Source of the DNA: Strobilurus pachycystidiatus
Lineage: Eukaryota > Basidiomycota > Agaricomycetes > Agaricales > Physalacriaceae
DNA: 64,000 bases
Direction of reading: 5' to 3'
Assembly (NCBI GenBank): GCA_019915135.1
Contig: JAHLMK010000021.1
Coordinates: 62,001-126,000, forward strand
Positions 32,668 to 43,551 of the stretch are shown piece by piece (within the stretch, counting starts at the first letter, position 1; each line of letters starts with the position of its first letter). A program made the translations under genes and the position numbers. The notes under the pieces were generated by a model. That model was not told the origin of the DNA, ran no database searches, and saw only the letters and a list, made by a program, of their open reading frames with translations.

Positions 32668-33190
32668 ATGCCAACCGTCGAGCGGGCAGAACCTTCGCCT
32701 GGTACAGACGTCGACGATCTGTGCCTATCAGTCTGCGTCCGCTACGCCCCCTTCCTTTGTGAGTCCCCATACCGCTAGCCTCTGGCTCGGCCCAATGTTG
32801 ACAGTACCAAAGGTACTATCGCCTCGGTAGCCCAGAAGCATTTTTTGAGGGAAGGAGAATCCGCACGTCACGTCGGCAACGCAAGTCAACTTCGTACAGG
32901 GACCAATTCTGCAGCGCAGTCTCAAGCGCCTCGTCAGCCTCCCCATCGTCCTCAGACACCGATGCTGTCAGACCTTACCGTTTCGCTGCAGACAGTGGCT
33001 CCAGTAGCTGACTCATCCAGATGGTAGTACCTACTGCTCCTCAGGCTGTTGCGCACCCCAGTCACTATGCGCCAGTTGCTCCCGACCCACGACGAGATCC
33101 CGCTGCTCAGCGTGGTGAAAATGCGCAGTCACAAATGCCGCACCAAAATCCTCTTGCGGCCCGGACGAAGAATCTGCTGCGTGCAAGGCC
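32668..33190 (+). pseudogene. Truncated copy of the USP gene 5' end
   Basis: From the ATG at 32668 the sequence follows the start and Pro/Gln-rich region of the deubiquitinase at 17144-17520. Matching blocks include GCAGCGCAGTCTCA (32913-32926 against 17276-17289), CCCATCGTCCTCAGAC, and CACCCCAGTCAC.ATGCGCCAGT followed by CCGCTGCTCAGCG. The similarity stops near 33190, before any part of the catalytic domain, and the frames are interrupted. It starts about 520 bases from the B4 ATG in divergent orientation, mirroring the B0/USP arrangement at the left end of the array. Confidence 0.65.
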
Positions 33191-33742
33191 GTTTATCTAA
33201 ACCTCAATTTCCTAGTCCCGACGCGAGAGTGGGAGGGTGTATTCGATGTTTAGATACAGGGCGACGCGCAGGAGTTTGCTGATCTGCTGCAAGTTGAGCT
33301 CGATCGAGAGCTGGCAGAGGGACGCGCGAAAGAGGAAGAGAGAGGCAAATGCAGAGGTTTCGCAGACGCCAAAGAAGAAGACAAAAGTCGCATCACCGTC
33401 CATTCATTCTCGAATCACTTCGACACCCTCACAGCTCACATACACATCTATGACCATCCGCATCCCTCCCGTCTACCAGCCTCCAACGACGCCGCTCAAA
33501 ACACGAGTCAGGTCGTTCTTCCCTCTCACACCACCCACGCCGGAGTCCCCATGCCTACTACGAACTACACATCGCTCTCCAGATCGCCGCCTCAACAAAA
33601 ACCACAGTCTGAATCTCAACCACCTTCTCCTCGGCGACACCACCTCCTAACATTTTCATCATCGACTCCGAGTCGCAGTCGACCGTCTCCTCTCATCAAC
33701 TTAGTGGACTCTGACTCTGATGGCCAGCTGGAACGGACTTAG
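33191..33742 (+). pseudogene. Coding-like fragment, unassigned
   Basis: Two overlapping plus-strand frames have coding-like composition: one with basic patches (ARKRKREANAEVSQTPKKKTK) open from 33237 to 33650, and one reading LNFLVPTREWEGVFD near 33201 and ending SPLINLVDSDSDGQLERT at 33742. No consistent single gene model joins them, and no domain is recognised. It directly follows the USP remnant, so it may be part of the same decayed block or a small lineage-specific gene. Confidence 0.3.
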
Positions 33743-34700
33743 ATTGATGCTACTCCCGACTGTGTATTGACTATGTGTTCGGCGGGGAGAGGACGTTTGG
33801 CTAAGAAGTTGGGCCGAAGTCTCGTCGTCTTGTACCCTCTGTGCAACTTTAGAACACGGCAAAACCGTGTGACACGAGCTAGCTAGCCACGCACAATCAT
33901 GGATTCAACGCCGCTGCTTCCATCTTGACAAGGACTTCCTCCTTTTCCCAGCTTGCTCGGCACTGGCCAGTCATTCCTGAGAGTTATCGCGTCTTTCGGG
34001 TGGCCTTTACGCTTGATCATCCACGCCTGCTGGTGCGCCATTAAAGTCTGCGTTGCTGATCGAGCACTATTCGTCCCAGTTGAGTATGGAGCGCCTTATG
34101 TTTGCGGGGAACGTCGGACCGTTGAAACATCGGTACACATACGTACGCGCATGTATCAGCTGAAGGCTGAAAGTATTTTGGCAAAATCCGCATAACAACC
34201 AAGGAGAAATTAGCCGAATGGCTTTATCAGCGATCAGCGCTCGGCGCTCAGCAACTACATAACGGTTAACCTTCCGAGTTTGAATAGGATTCTAGTCTCG
34301 TCTGACAATCACTGTGATGTAAGCAGGCGAAGGCTTGTGGGGATGAAGTGCTTGTCTGGAGACGAAGTTTTGTCCGTCGGAAAGCAAGGTTCTTATTTTG
34401 CTTGTTTGGCCGCTGCAAATCGTCTCTCCCGGCTGCGCGAGGGTTCGTCGGTTTGACTCCGCTGACCCAATGATATGTAGGACCAGGTGAGGCCTATGAG
34501 GGCTAATGCTTATGTCAATTGTTCTTATTCAATTCCTGCCGTCAATTTTCATCATCACTTGCCGCCTTTCATTATCTTTTCCTAGCCTGAGGGGATGGTT
34601 ATCAAGCCATCTAGAAAGTATATGAGCACTCTTGATATCAGAGGCGTAGTCCAGTTTCATTCGCCCAGTCCAACCGCAACTCCCACGCACTTTCTCGACA
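33743..34700. other. Intergenic stretch upstream of the SDR gene
   Basis: About 950 bases with no supported gene. Short open frames (33953-34195 +, 34529-34801 -) lack domains. It separates the A/B/USP block from the enzyme genes to the right. Confidence 0.45.
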
Positions 34701-35998
34701 ATGGGTAACCTAGCGTCTGCGTACAGAACCCTCTGGCCTCCGAGCGCGAAATGGTCAGTCAATGACATCCCCGACTTGACTGGCAAGGTCATCATTGTCA
34801 CTGGTGAGTCTCAACACTGCAGCGAATTCAGAGGCGGCTAGATCTCGGCTCTAGGAGGAAACAGCGGAATCGGAAAGGAGACCGTCAAGGCCTTACTCTC
34901 AAAGCACGCCAAGGTTTATATTGCGTCTCACAATAGAGCTCGTGTCGAGGCCACCATTCAAGAGCTCAAGGAGTCTGTGACTGACAACGAGGCGTACTTC
35001 CTCGAACTTGATCTTGCGAGCCTCAGCTCGGTCAAGGCTGCTGCACAGGCATTCCAACAACTCGAGAATAAACTCGATGTTCTCATTAACAACGCGTGCG
35101 TGCCCATGACGGCATCTCTTGGTCCGACACTCATCCATAGATTCACAGAGGCGTAATGGTCCCGGATCACAAAGCGCTCACTGCTGAGGGCTATGACCTT
35201 CAATTCGGCCTTAACGTCGTTGGTCAGTTAACCTCCTTCTCTCGTCGCTCTCGCCATGAAAAGCCATAGGACACTACTACCTCACCCGCCTTCTTCTACC
35301 TCAACTTGAGGCAGCTGAATCTTCCCGAATTGTCAACCTCTCCTCGTATGGGCATATGAGTGCCAAAGGGATAGACTGGGACACCCTCACGGATGGGCCT
35401 GTACGCCAGAAGACATCGCCACTTGAGTTGTACTATCAGAGCAAGTTTGTAAGTCAGCACCTTGCTCCCCTACTGCTCACCCAATTTATCTTCACATTTA
35501 AAGGGCAATGTTGTCATCTCCAACGAGTTTGCAAGACGGTTCGCTGACAAGGGAATTGTCTCAACGTCTGTTCATCCCGGTAGTTCATGCGCCTATCAAC
35601 TCTCTTTCGTCGTGTTCAACAGGTGTCTCGTCAATAGGTTTGATTTTCAGTAATCTAGGAAGAACTCTGTCTCCAACTGTCCTTAAGATAACAGTAGGTT
35701 CATCCATCCCGTTGAAGCCCACTCGTCCCAGTGACGATTTGTGATCAGAAACATTTTGCGTATGATACGGCACAGGGAGCCTTAACATCTCTCTGGGCTG
35801 CAACTTCTCCGGAGACGGCTGACGCAAATGGAAAGGTGAGTTTTATGGACAGCACGAAGTTCTCGGCTGACGGCTCTGCCTCAACAGTACCTCGTACCTT
35901 GGGCGCGAGTCGGCACAGCTCATGTCGGAACATCCGATCCAGAACTTGGAGTCAAGCTCTGGACTTGGTTAGAAGAACAGACCAAAGATGTCAAGTAA
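34701..35998 (+). CDS. Short-chain dehydrogenase/reductase (SDR)
   Basis: This is a seven-exon gene. It starts [18 protein letters not shown], a typical lead of fungal retinol dehydrogenase-like SDRs. The Rossmann signature [13 protein letters not shown] is split by the first intron. NNAGV follows at the end of the third strand, then [13 protein letters not shown], the catalytic YYQSK (YxxxK), and STSVHPG. The final exons read [20 protein letters not shown] and YLVPWARVG. All introns are 45-60 bases with GT/AG ends. It is cytosolic or membrane-associated through the N-terminus, with no signal peptide. These enzymes reduce or oxidise alcohols and ketones with NAD(P)H; the substrate is unknown. 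The exon after HPG is short, and its two boundaries are the least certain part of the model. Confidence 0.82.
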
Positions 35999-36901
35999 GA
36001 CTGTAGTATTATACCCTCTGATACCAAACACCACTTCTCTCGCAACACCGCTTACTTCATTTCACGGGCGATTTCAGTCTCCCTTGTCTGTATCGACGAG
36101 CAGTCGTCTTGTCTGCGAGGAAATAACCCAATGATCACTGTGTATGTATGTAGATGCTCCACGTCCCCCGTTCTGCAGGCTATGGGGCCAGTGCATCGAG
36201 TCCGTCCCGGGACTTTTGCTTTTTGAATTATCCGTCCTTTCCTTGCCTGGAAAATACGAGGCTGCTCAAAGGCAAGAGGAGAATCTGTCATGAACACAAG
36301 AAGGACGGCCGAGGTTGGTGCATGGTCATGAAAACGAAACTGCGAAGAGGAAGAACGCCGTCTCCGGGCAAGTCGGACTCGGCAGAGCTATGTTCCTCCC
36401 CTCGTACGCGCCAACCAAGTCTGCCATTAGCACAAGGCCATGTCTCAAGAGATACAATTCTGCCACGTATGGAAGACAGCGGTCGCGTCCGTTGGCCGAA
36501 GGTAGTGTATTCTCTATCGTGCGCGATCTCGTCTGAAGAGGACCCTCAGGTCATGGCTTTACTTCTATTCATACATTCATGAGGGGCAGCGGTCGCGTCT
36601 AATCGCCGAAGTAAGCATATTCTCTGTCTTACTGAATGACGCCGTCTCGTATGAGAGGACCCTCAGGTTATGGATGGGCTGATCAAGCATTCGTGTCGCG
36701 TAAGTCGATCGGTCTGGTGACCCCAGTCCAGGCCATTGGAGGATGAGGAGGAAAGAGATGAGCCGTCGGATGGATGTATGGATAGGACGCTCAGAATATG
36801 GGGCAGGCAGGCAGGTGACCATGACCACTGACATCGGCCGATGCCATAGCTATAAGTAGGAGAAGAATTGATCAGTTATTTCGAACGATACCGCGAACAG
36901 C
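35999..36901. other. Intergenic stretch with an imperfect direct repeat
   Basis: No gene is supported. It contains two imperfect direct-repeat copies (36477-36556 and 36587-36673), listed separately. Confidence 0.45.
36477..36673. repeat. Imperfect tandem direct repeat, two copies
   Basis: Copy 1 (36477-36556) and copy 2 (36587-36673) both begin CAGCGGTCGCGTC, share TATTCTCT in the middle and end AGAGGACCCTCAGGT.ATGG. The copies are about 80 and 87 bases long and 30 bases apart. Confidence 0.6.
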
Positions 36902-37661
36902 ATGTCCTCACCTTCACCTCTCCAGTCATCCACGCCTCCTCACATCCTCGAGCTTCTCGCTCACCTACACAAGCTCTCCATTGAGCAAGAGGCCACTATC
37001 AAACCCAAACTGGCCAAAGGAGAGCAAGATGAATCGGAGGTGCACCCTGATTCGGATTTCGACCAAATCATGCTCGACAAGTTCATCGCGCTAGACGAGG
37101 ACAAATGCCACTTTGTGTACCAGCTCATCTGTTCCACGGGCGCGACCAATGTCATAGAGGCTGGGACGTCGTTTGGGGTTAGCACGATTTATCTCGCGCT
37201 GGCTGTGGCGAAGGCGAAGGCTGCGTATGGGAAGGATGGGAAGGTCGTCGCGACGGAGAAGGAAGAGCCCAAGGCGGAGAAAGCGAGGGCCTCTTGGAAG
37301 CAGTGTGGTTCGGTCGTGGAGGACAACATTGATCTGAGGGTTGGGGATCTGTTGGAGACTCTGAAGAAGGACGTCCCGGTCGTGGACCTCCTCTTGCTCG
37401 ATAGTACGTGTTACCCGAGCTCGAATTTGCTGATCCACGCTAACACCGCCTCGCACAGTTTGGACACCTATGGCCTTGCCGACTCTGAAGACGGTCAAGC
37501 CCAAGTTCAGGCGCGGGACAGTGGTGTTGACGGACAATGTCATATCCGCTGCCAAAGGATACGAGGAGTTCCTGGCGTATATCAGAGATCCGACAAATGG
37601 GTTCCAGACGATGACTTTGCCGTTCGAGGGTGGGTTCGAGATGAGTGTGTATAACGCGTAG
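36902..37661 (+). CDS. O-methyltransferase-like SAM-dependent methyltransferase
   Basis: Two exons (36902-37403 and 37459-37661) give 234 residues. The SAM-binding glycine-rich loop VIEAGTSFGVSTIYLA lies at about residue 83, followed by a second strand around VVATEKEE. DLRVGDLLETL and VDLLLLDIWTPMALPTLK (across the intron) match motifs of class I O-methyltransferases of the CCoAOMT/COMT type. RRGTVVLTDNV is the next conserved strand. No signal peptide is visible. Such enzymes methylate small phenolic or catechol-like acceptors; the acceptor here is unknown. Confidence 0.78.
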
Positions 37662-37959
37662 AGACGAGTCCTGCCACACAACTGGATGTCGATTAGCGTT
37701 GTAATTCTTCAACAGAACAACCAATGAGACGCACCATAGATACAAAAGCTTGTCTGCGACGCGCTCATCGCGTTGACCTGGTACTGTGATGCACACCAAG
37801 CTAGGTTGAGTGTAGGAGCGGGAACGTCTTGAGGAAACAGTGAAGAAAGGCGAAAGCGCCATGTTGACCGTTACTGTTCAAGTGCAGGCCGATCAAGCCG
37901 ACCCCGGTTCGCGGCTTCTTTCTCAACGCCTCAAATCTCGCCGATTACTTGTTGCCCGT

Positions 37960-38080
37960 TATGTTTCCACGCCGCGCGCATCTTCTTTGAAATGTTGATT
38001 GCTCTGACAGCCACCTCTCTGCGGTATCGCGACCAGTGACGCGTTCAGCGAACTGTGTCCGAGTATGTCTGACTCTTCAG
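37960..38080 (+). pseudogene. Truncated 5' copy of an F-box-type gene leader
   Basis: This segment resembles the leader of the F-box-like gene starting at 39872: GAAATGTTGATTGCTCTGACAGCC here against GAGATGTTGACTGCTTTGACAGC at 39794, and GACGCGTTCAGC.A..TGTG..CGAGTATGT in both. The similarity ends where the F-box coding sequence would begin, so only a remnant of a duplicated copy is left. Confidence 0.5.
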
Positions 38081-38192
38081 ACGGTGTTACCTAGTATTCT
38101 TATTGTAATGTACAATGCTGAAACCAGTCTGAACACGCTTGGAACTATATATGAGGGTAAAGCCAACGGCAGATACAAGCTCAAGATAACCA

Positions 38193-39592
38193 TCAATCGA
38201 ATTCCGCGCCACCCAGTTGATTGACCCCATCCACACTTTCGTCCACTGGGTATTCAAACATCAGAGAAAGGGGCTGGATGAGTGGAATCGACGCACACCA
38301 ACGGATATTCATCTTGAGAGGTGCGACATTTGGCCACATCGCGCGCATCATTTTCTCAATTCGAGTGATAGACCGCTGTCCGTATTGGTACTCCATGTGC
38401 ATCTCGAAGACAACCTCCTCTAGAGAGCGGATGCGAGCGAGACCTCGAATAAAATCAGGCCAATCGAAATCGAAGTCGGATCGAAAGACATCGCGCATTT
38501 CCCTTGCATACCCAGCATATATTACCAGTGTCACATGGCTGAGAGAGGTTGCCGGTGTTAACGCCTTCATCGTCTCTCGAACCCAAATCATACTGTACTC
38601 GGGGTCGTTATGGGAGCCCATATAGATCATAGAGAAGGACACAGAATGAAGGAGGGGGAACGTCGGGGCGGTCTTGAATGAAGGTGAGGACACTGTCCAC
38701 CATTCGCATCCGTCTGACATATCAAACAAAAAGGTCAACGGAAAAAGATATCCTAGAAACAAGTGTGCTCACAGTGAGACTGTGGATCCGTCCTGCGGCG
38801 CGGCGGCTCAATCGAGATAGTTTCTAGAGTACTCGAGAAGGAATAGAGCAATCGTCGGAAGCCTACTGGAGAGAAGGGAGCAACACCAAAGCCAGAGATA
38901 ATTTCGCGGAGGTTAGGACAATTTGAAGGAGTTATGGCCGAGTCTAACAACCAGTCTAGTATTTGATCCTCTTGGTCGCTCAAAATCAATCTCTCGAGGT
39001 CCTTCAATGGCGAGACAGGCAATAGACTCATTTCAGAAGGTGCGAGAAAAGTGCCGCATTCAAGGTAGAGAGTTCGCAGGTAAGGGAAAAAGGTGAGCAT
39101 CCTCAAGAGATCTTCGCCGGGATAGATCGATTCGCCGATGTGCAGGACTTCGACGGAGGGAAAGAGTGAAAGAAACTGCTCTGTCGCTAGAGAAAATGCC
39201 TCGAGTTTTGGCGCTGGAGGACGGCTCGAGGGAAACCATTGAAGAAGTCTGACAGAGGGCATAGCCAGAAGATGAGCCTTAGGCGGAAGAAGAAGGGGGT
39301 CCTTTGTCGACATAGCGAAGTCGGCCTTCCGAACGTAGTTGGCAACAATGGGGAGAGTGGCAAAGATACTTTCCCATTGGGCGATATGAGCGTCCTCGCT
39401 AATCTTCATCGTGGTGAAGAGATACCGCAGGGAGACTACACGCCAATCTCTCGAGACATAGGATGATGCCCGAATCGTTCCGCGGTCGTTCGCGTTACAT
39501 GCGATGATCTTGTCTAGCAATTCAGACGGAAAGTCGGTGGGAAAGCCTAGGCGTGGCCTGATGAGTTGAGAAACACCGAGAAACGCGTTCAA
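38193..39592 (-). CDS. F-box-like protein with LRR-like C-terminus
   Basis: Two exons (38773-39592 and 38193-38713) give 446 residues. The F-box-like segment (LGFPTDFPSELLDKIIA, then YVSRDWRVVSLRYLF) lies at residues 15-55. The rest has irregular leucine-rich strands (PKLEAFSLATEQFLSLF, PYLRTLYLECGTF, NCPNLREIISGFG), as in the large Agaricomycete F-box families. Such proteins usually act as substrate adaptors of SCF ubiquitin ligases; the target is unknown. The splice was chosen so that DPQSHY joins GCEWWTV. It is head to head with the next F-box-like gene, separated by 279 bases. Confidence 0.72.
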
Positions 39593-39871
39593 AAAGACCT
39601 TTTGGGATCGCTGCCATGTTGGTTTGTTGCAAGTTCAGATTGAGGCTGGGAGCGGCAGGTGCCGCAGGTCAACCGGCGGTTAACATCTCCCTGATCGGAC
39701 CCTGACTACGGTTTCCTTCCTCCACTTCCTCGCCGAGCCGACTTTGCCTAGCTTTGCTTTGTTAGTGGTACGGCACCACTCAACGCGCGTCTTCATTGAG
39801 ATGTTGACTGCTTTGACAGCTAAGTCTTCAATTTGTGGCGAACAGACGCGTTCAGCAAGTTGTGCACGAGT

Positions 39872-41331
39872 ATGTTCTCCATGACATGCCCTCGTCTACC
39901 CCAGGAGCTTCTGGACGCTATCGTGGATGTTGTATATGATGACTGGGATCTCGAATCGCTGCACCAACTCGCGACAGTCTCACGCGTCTTCTACCCTCGC
40001 AGTCAGGCAAACCTTTACTACGATATAACGATTGCAAGCCAAGACTCTTGGGATCGACTTTGTAAAACGATGTCTATTTACGCTCATCTTGCTGCCTTGC
40101 CCCATTTCATCACCTTCTCCGACGTCGCTCGGCAGCCTTACTATTGGCTGGCCGCAGATACCGCGGGCACGAACGTGCTACCTTTCCTCCAGTCCCTGCC
40201 GAATCTCAAAGCCATCACGCTCTACGGCGAACACGACGACCTCGCGACCTCGATTCCCATCGACCAGTCTCTCATACCCTTGTTTGACCAAGGAACGGTC
40301 TTCCGCCTTCCAAACATTCTCGAATTCGGAATGGAGGGCATCCAGACAACTTCGTGTCACAGCTTGTTCTCCCGCTTTCTCGAAGGGGTGTTGGACGAAC
40401 TCAGCATCACGGACTTTGAGCACAATGGCTGGCGGGAGCCCTTGTCAGGGCAGGCGTGCTGTTCTGTAACCGATGCACTCCCTGTCGTTGCACCGCCGAA
40501 AAGCATTCGTCTTCATACGCTCACTATCGAGTTAACGAAGTGCTTGGTGCGGTACCTGATGCACCCGGCTTGCGTCTTGAATACGGCGACTATCCCTCAT
40601 CTTCGTCTGTCTTTGCGCGATCCCGGTGCTGCAGATCAGGTATCCTTGCGAGCTGATATGGGAAAGCTCCTTGGCTCTGGCCTCGGCAAACTTGAGATAT
40701 TTGAGCAATTTCCAGGAACTACAAGTAAGTCTCTGTTCATCTCCTTGCCTTACTCTGGGTCTTCCCACTAACATTGAGTCACACAGCGGACCTTCTTGAC
40801 TGTTACGACTTGAGTCGTTGCTCGTCATTGCAAACTCTAACCTGGCAGATTGAGGCAGCTGCATCAGAAAACGAGCCACTCGATATTTGGGATCACCTCG
40901 CTCGCACAATAGACACGGTTACCCCGGCGCTCAAGTACCTTGACATCACAATTGATTTGGACTGGCGTGACATCCGATCAAGCCACGCACGCTATTTCGA
41001 CCAGCAGAACGTTCCTTTCCATCCGGAACACAACGACGCGACGCTCGAGCGCATGCTGGACTGGCACCAGCTAGATACTGCATTGGCGGCCTCGAAATTC
41101 AATGGGCTCAAAGTCGTGAGGATCCGTCTGGTCCTCGAGGGGATACTCGAAGGACATTCAAAAGTGGACGAAGAGATGATGAGGACCAAAGGATTTTCAT
41201 TGGCTTTGGAGAGGGGTATTGAAGTCGATTTGACGTTGAAGATGATGTGGAGAAAGCTTCATCTCCGCCCTGGATTCGGTAGAGTCATGAAGGCTGCCCT
41301 TGGGCTGACTGACACTGAGGTTGACGAGTGA
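39872..41331 (+). CDS. F-box-like protein
   Basis: Two exons (39872-40724 and 40787-41331) give 465 residues. It begins MFSMTCPRLPQELLDAIVD with an F-box-like LPQELLDAIVDVV...SLHQLATVSRVFYPRSQ, followed by LRR-like strands (LPNLKAITLYGEHDD, VFRLPNILEFGMEG, SLQTLTWQIEA). ATGs at 39833 and 39881 are alternative starts. It has the typical size and layout of Agaricomycete F-box-domain proteins. Upstream leader sequence is partly duplicated at 37960-38080. Confidence 0.7.
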
Positions 41332-41710
41332 CCGCATATCGAATTTTGTGATCCTCCAGCCTTCGGCTACTTTGACTCTTCCTGTTGATACCTCGTGTAC
41401 TGTCGATTCTTCATTTTCCCGCCTCTTCTTGTTCTACCTCAGTTCTACAGGCATGCAGATGGCCTCGATCAGGGCGCCAGCACATGTTGCGCACTTCACT
41501 TCGGTCGCTCCTAGTCAAGACCTGGGCCAAAAAGCACGACGTATGACTGTATCGAAAGCCCGAAATCGTCAAGAGTGGAAGAGGGTTACGGAACAGCGGC
41601 GCGAGACAACAGAAGTATACAAAAGCCCTTCATTTGCTCGATCTACCAGTGTCCTCCATCATTTTTTTTGATGTACATAGTATATACCTCAATTAACGTT
41701 CATGAACGAT

Positions 41711-43551
41711 CTATCGCCTGACTGGAAAGAAGGCATCATAAATCAGCACGCTTAGTGGTGAAAGATACCGTACCATGTCCATAGTGCCAGTCGAACCTCC
41801 ACTCTTATCCTGCAACTCGTACGCATCATGATCAGTCTGCGTCTCGCGAGTGATATCGACGTGGATGGCTACGCGGTTGTCGCCATGCGCCGAGCCTATA
41901 GGCATAGAGACGGAAGTGTTACCCCTCGAAATGTTGGGATTGGCAAAGAAGATTCTGTTGTTGAGCTTTGGGAGGTTCTGTCATGGGCCTTCACCCGAAG
42001 GGAGCAGATAACTTACGACAGCGAGTAAGGCGTTTGTATACCTGTGAGAATGTTCAGCTAACAGCTTCTTGTGGTGATGATGATTCACTTACAGCTTCGG
42101 AAGCATCAAGGAACTAAGTTACAACGCGACTGATGAGCTTCTGTTGCACAGATTGGTGAGAAGACTTACGGAACATCATGAAGCGTGTTTGGCTGGCCAA
42201 TGGTACATCAATCACAATGCCACAATACGTCAGCCACGAGGAAGACACTCACGGGAAAGAGGAAGAAGAAGATCACGTCCAGAATCGCCACTGATGCTAG
42301 AGACGAATGACATCAATACATAAGATCGTTGTGAACGAGGTCCAGAAGCTTACAAGTCAGAAGTCCAGTCTCCAGGAACAACCGAACGATCTTGGTAATG
42401 TGATTATCAGTCTTAGGGAGTCCGCTTTTCATGCGGAAGAGCTGGCGACGCCGTGAGATGCATTTCACAATATCAAGAAGGACTTACATAGTAGGTCATT
42501 GAGCCCGCGATGAGGAGATCTGCAGCTGCCTCTCCGACATGTGAGAACTGGAAGATTTCGTCAAGTATGAACTCGCGCGAGGAAGTGACAAGCTTGAGCC
42601 GCGTACAGTGACAAGACTCGTGGTTGTACCAAGCCTGCTCAAGGACCCAAGGACGCGGACCTTCATATCAGTGTTAGTTGACGGACCTGCCGCGACGTGG
42701 TGGCGACCCACCTTGATTCCGCTAACAATTCCCGTACCTGCATGGGCCAGTGCGATCTATGCCATCCTGTCGGCAGCCGTCCAACCACAAAAAGCACGGT
42801 GTCTACTTACCAGTATGATCAACCTGAAATCAAGCGAGTTACATTTGTCAGTCGACCGAATGGGGACGCTCGGGATAACGCACCCCGGTAGCCAGTACGA
42901 CTTTGATAGTTTACGAATCTGCCAGGCGAAGAAGATCTGGACTGAGCACGAGATCACCGAGCCCATCAGAGGTACATCTTTTGCGGTAGCGGATTGTTAG
43001 CATGCGCGTTGACAGGACTGGGACGATAACACGCACTCAGCCAAATGAGGGAGATGTCGTTCAAGGTGGCGCGGTTCCCCCAGTTGAACACGTACCAGTG
43101 GAACGCATCCACTGTCATCGTGATCGTTTGCACCCATTCGAGGAGGACGAGACCGTATACTACGAGAAGACTAATCAAGACACGGTGGCTCATCCAAAGA
43201 CACAGTAAGACTCACCGAACCACACCACCCCTCGCTTGATTGAGTCGTCGCGCCCGGAATGGCCGAGGTAGAATAAGTCTAGAAGGTTTCGTGAACATTG
43301 AGGTGTTATACGAGAGAGCAAGACCGCGTACATGTTTGAACGTTGATGATACCGAGAAGATACCAGGCCAAGAACATTCCCAGTATCTGGAGTCAAGTGT
43401 CAAGCCCAAGACGTTCTTCTTGAGGCAGAATCGACGTACATGTGGCCCTGTTCTACGGAGAGTCAGCCCGAGGTGACCAAGACTTAATCAAGCGAACTCA
43501 CAGAAGCACGGTCGAAACCTCTTTCTTCGACGCTGCTAGTACACCGTCCAT
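41711..43551 (-). CDS. DUF6534-type multi-pass membrane protein
   Basis: This is a gene with many short exons. The N-terminus splices through a 13-base exon to give LLTGPHILGMFLAWYLLGIINVQTY, then WFVYGLVLLEWVQTITMTVDAF, IWLNVPLMGSVISCSVQIFFAW, LPGLIILIALAHAGTGIVSGIK, AAADLLIAGSMTYY, RMKSGLPKTDNHITK, RLFLETGLLTSVAILDVIFFF, and a hydrophilic tail containing RIFFANPNISRGN. This is the seven-helix pattern of the DUF6533/DUF6534 families that are highly expanded in Agaricomycetes, with the conserved turn after TYY (K-[SG]-x2-KTD). Splicing around 42550-42680 and 42050-42180 is not resolved; one or two more small introns are probable there. Function unknown; a plasma- or endomembrane location is expected. 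Confidence 0.7.

Noticed and set aside
42608..43000. Plus-strand open frame of 130 residues
   Set aside because: It is antisense to the multi-exon DUF6534-type gene, whose helices and splice sites are coherent on the minus strand.
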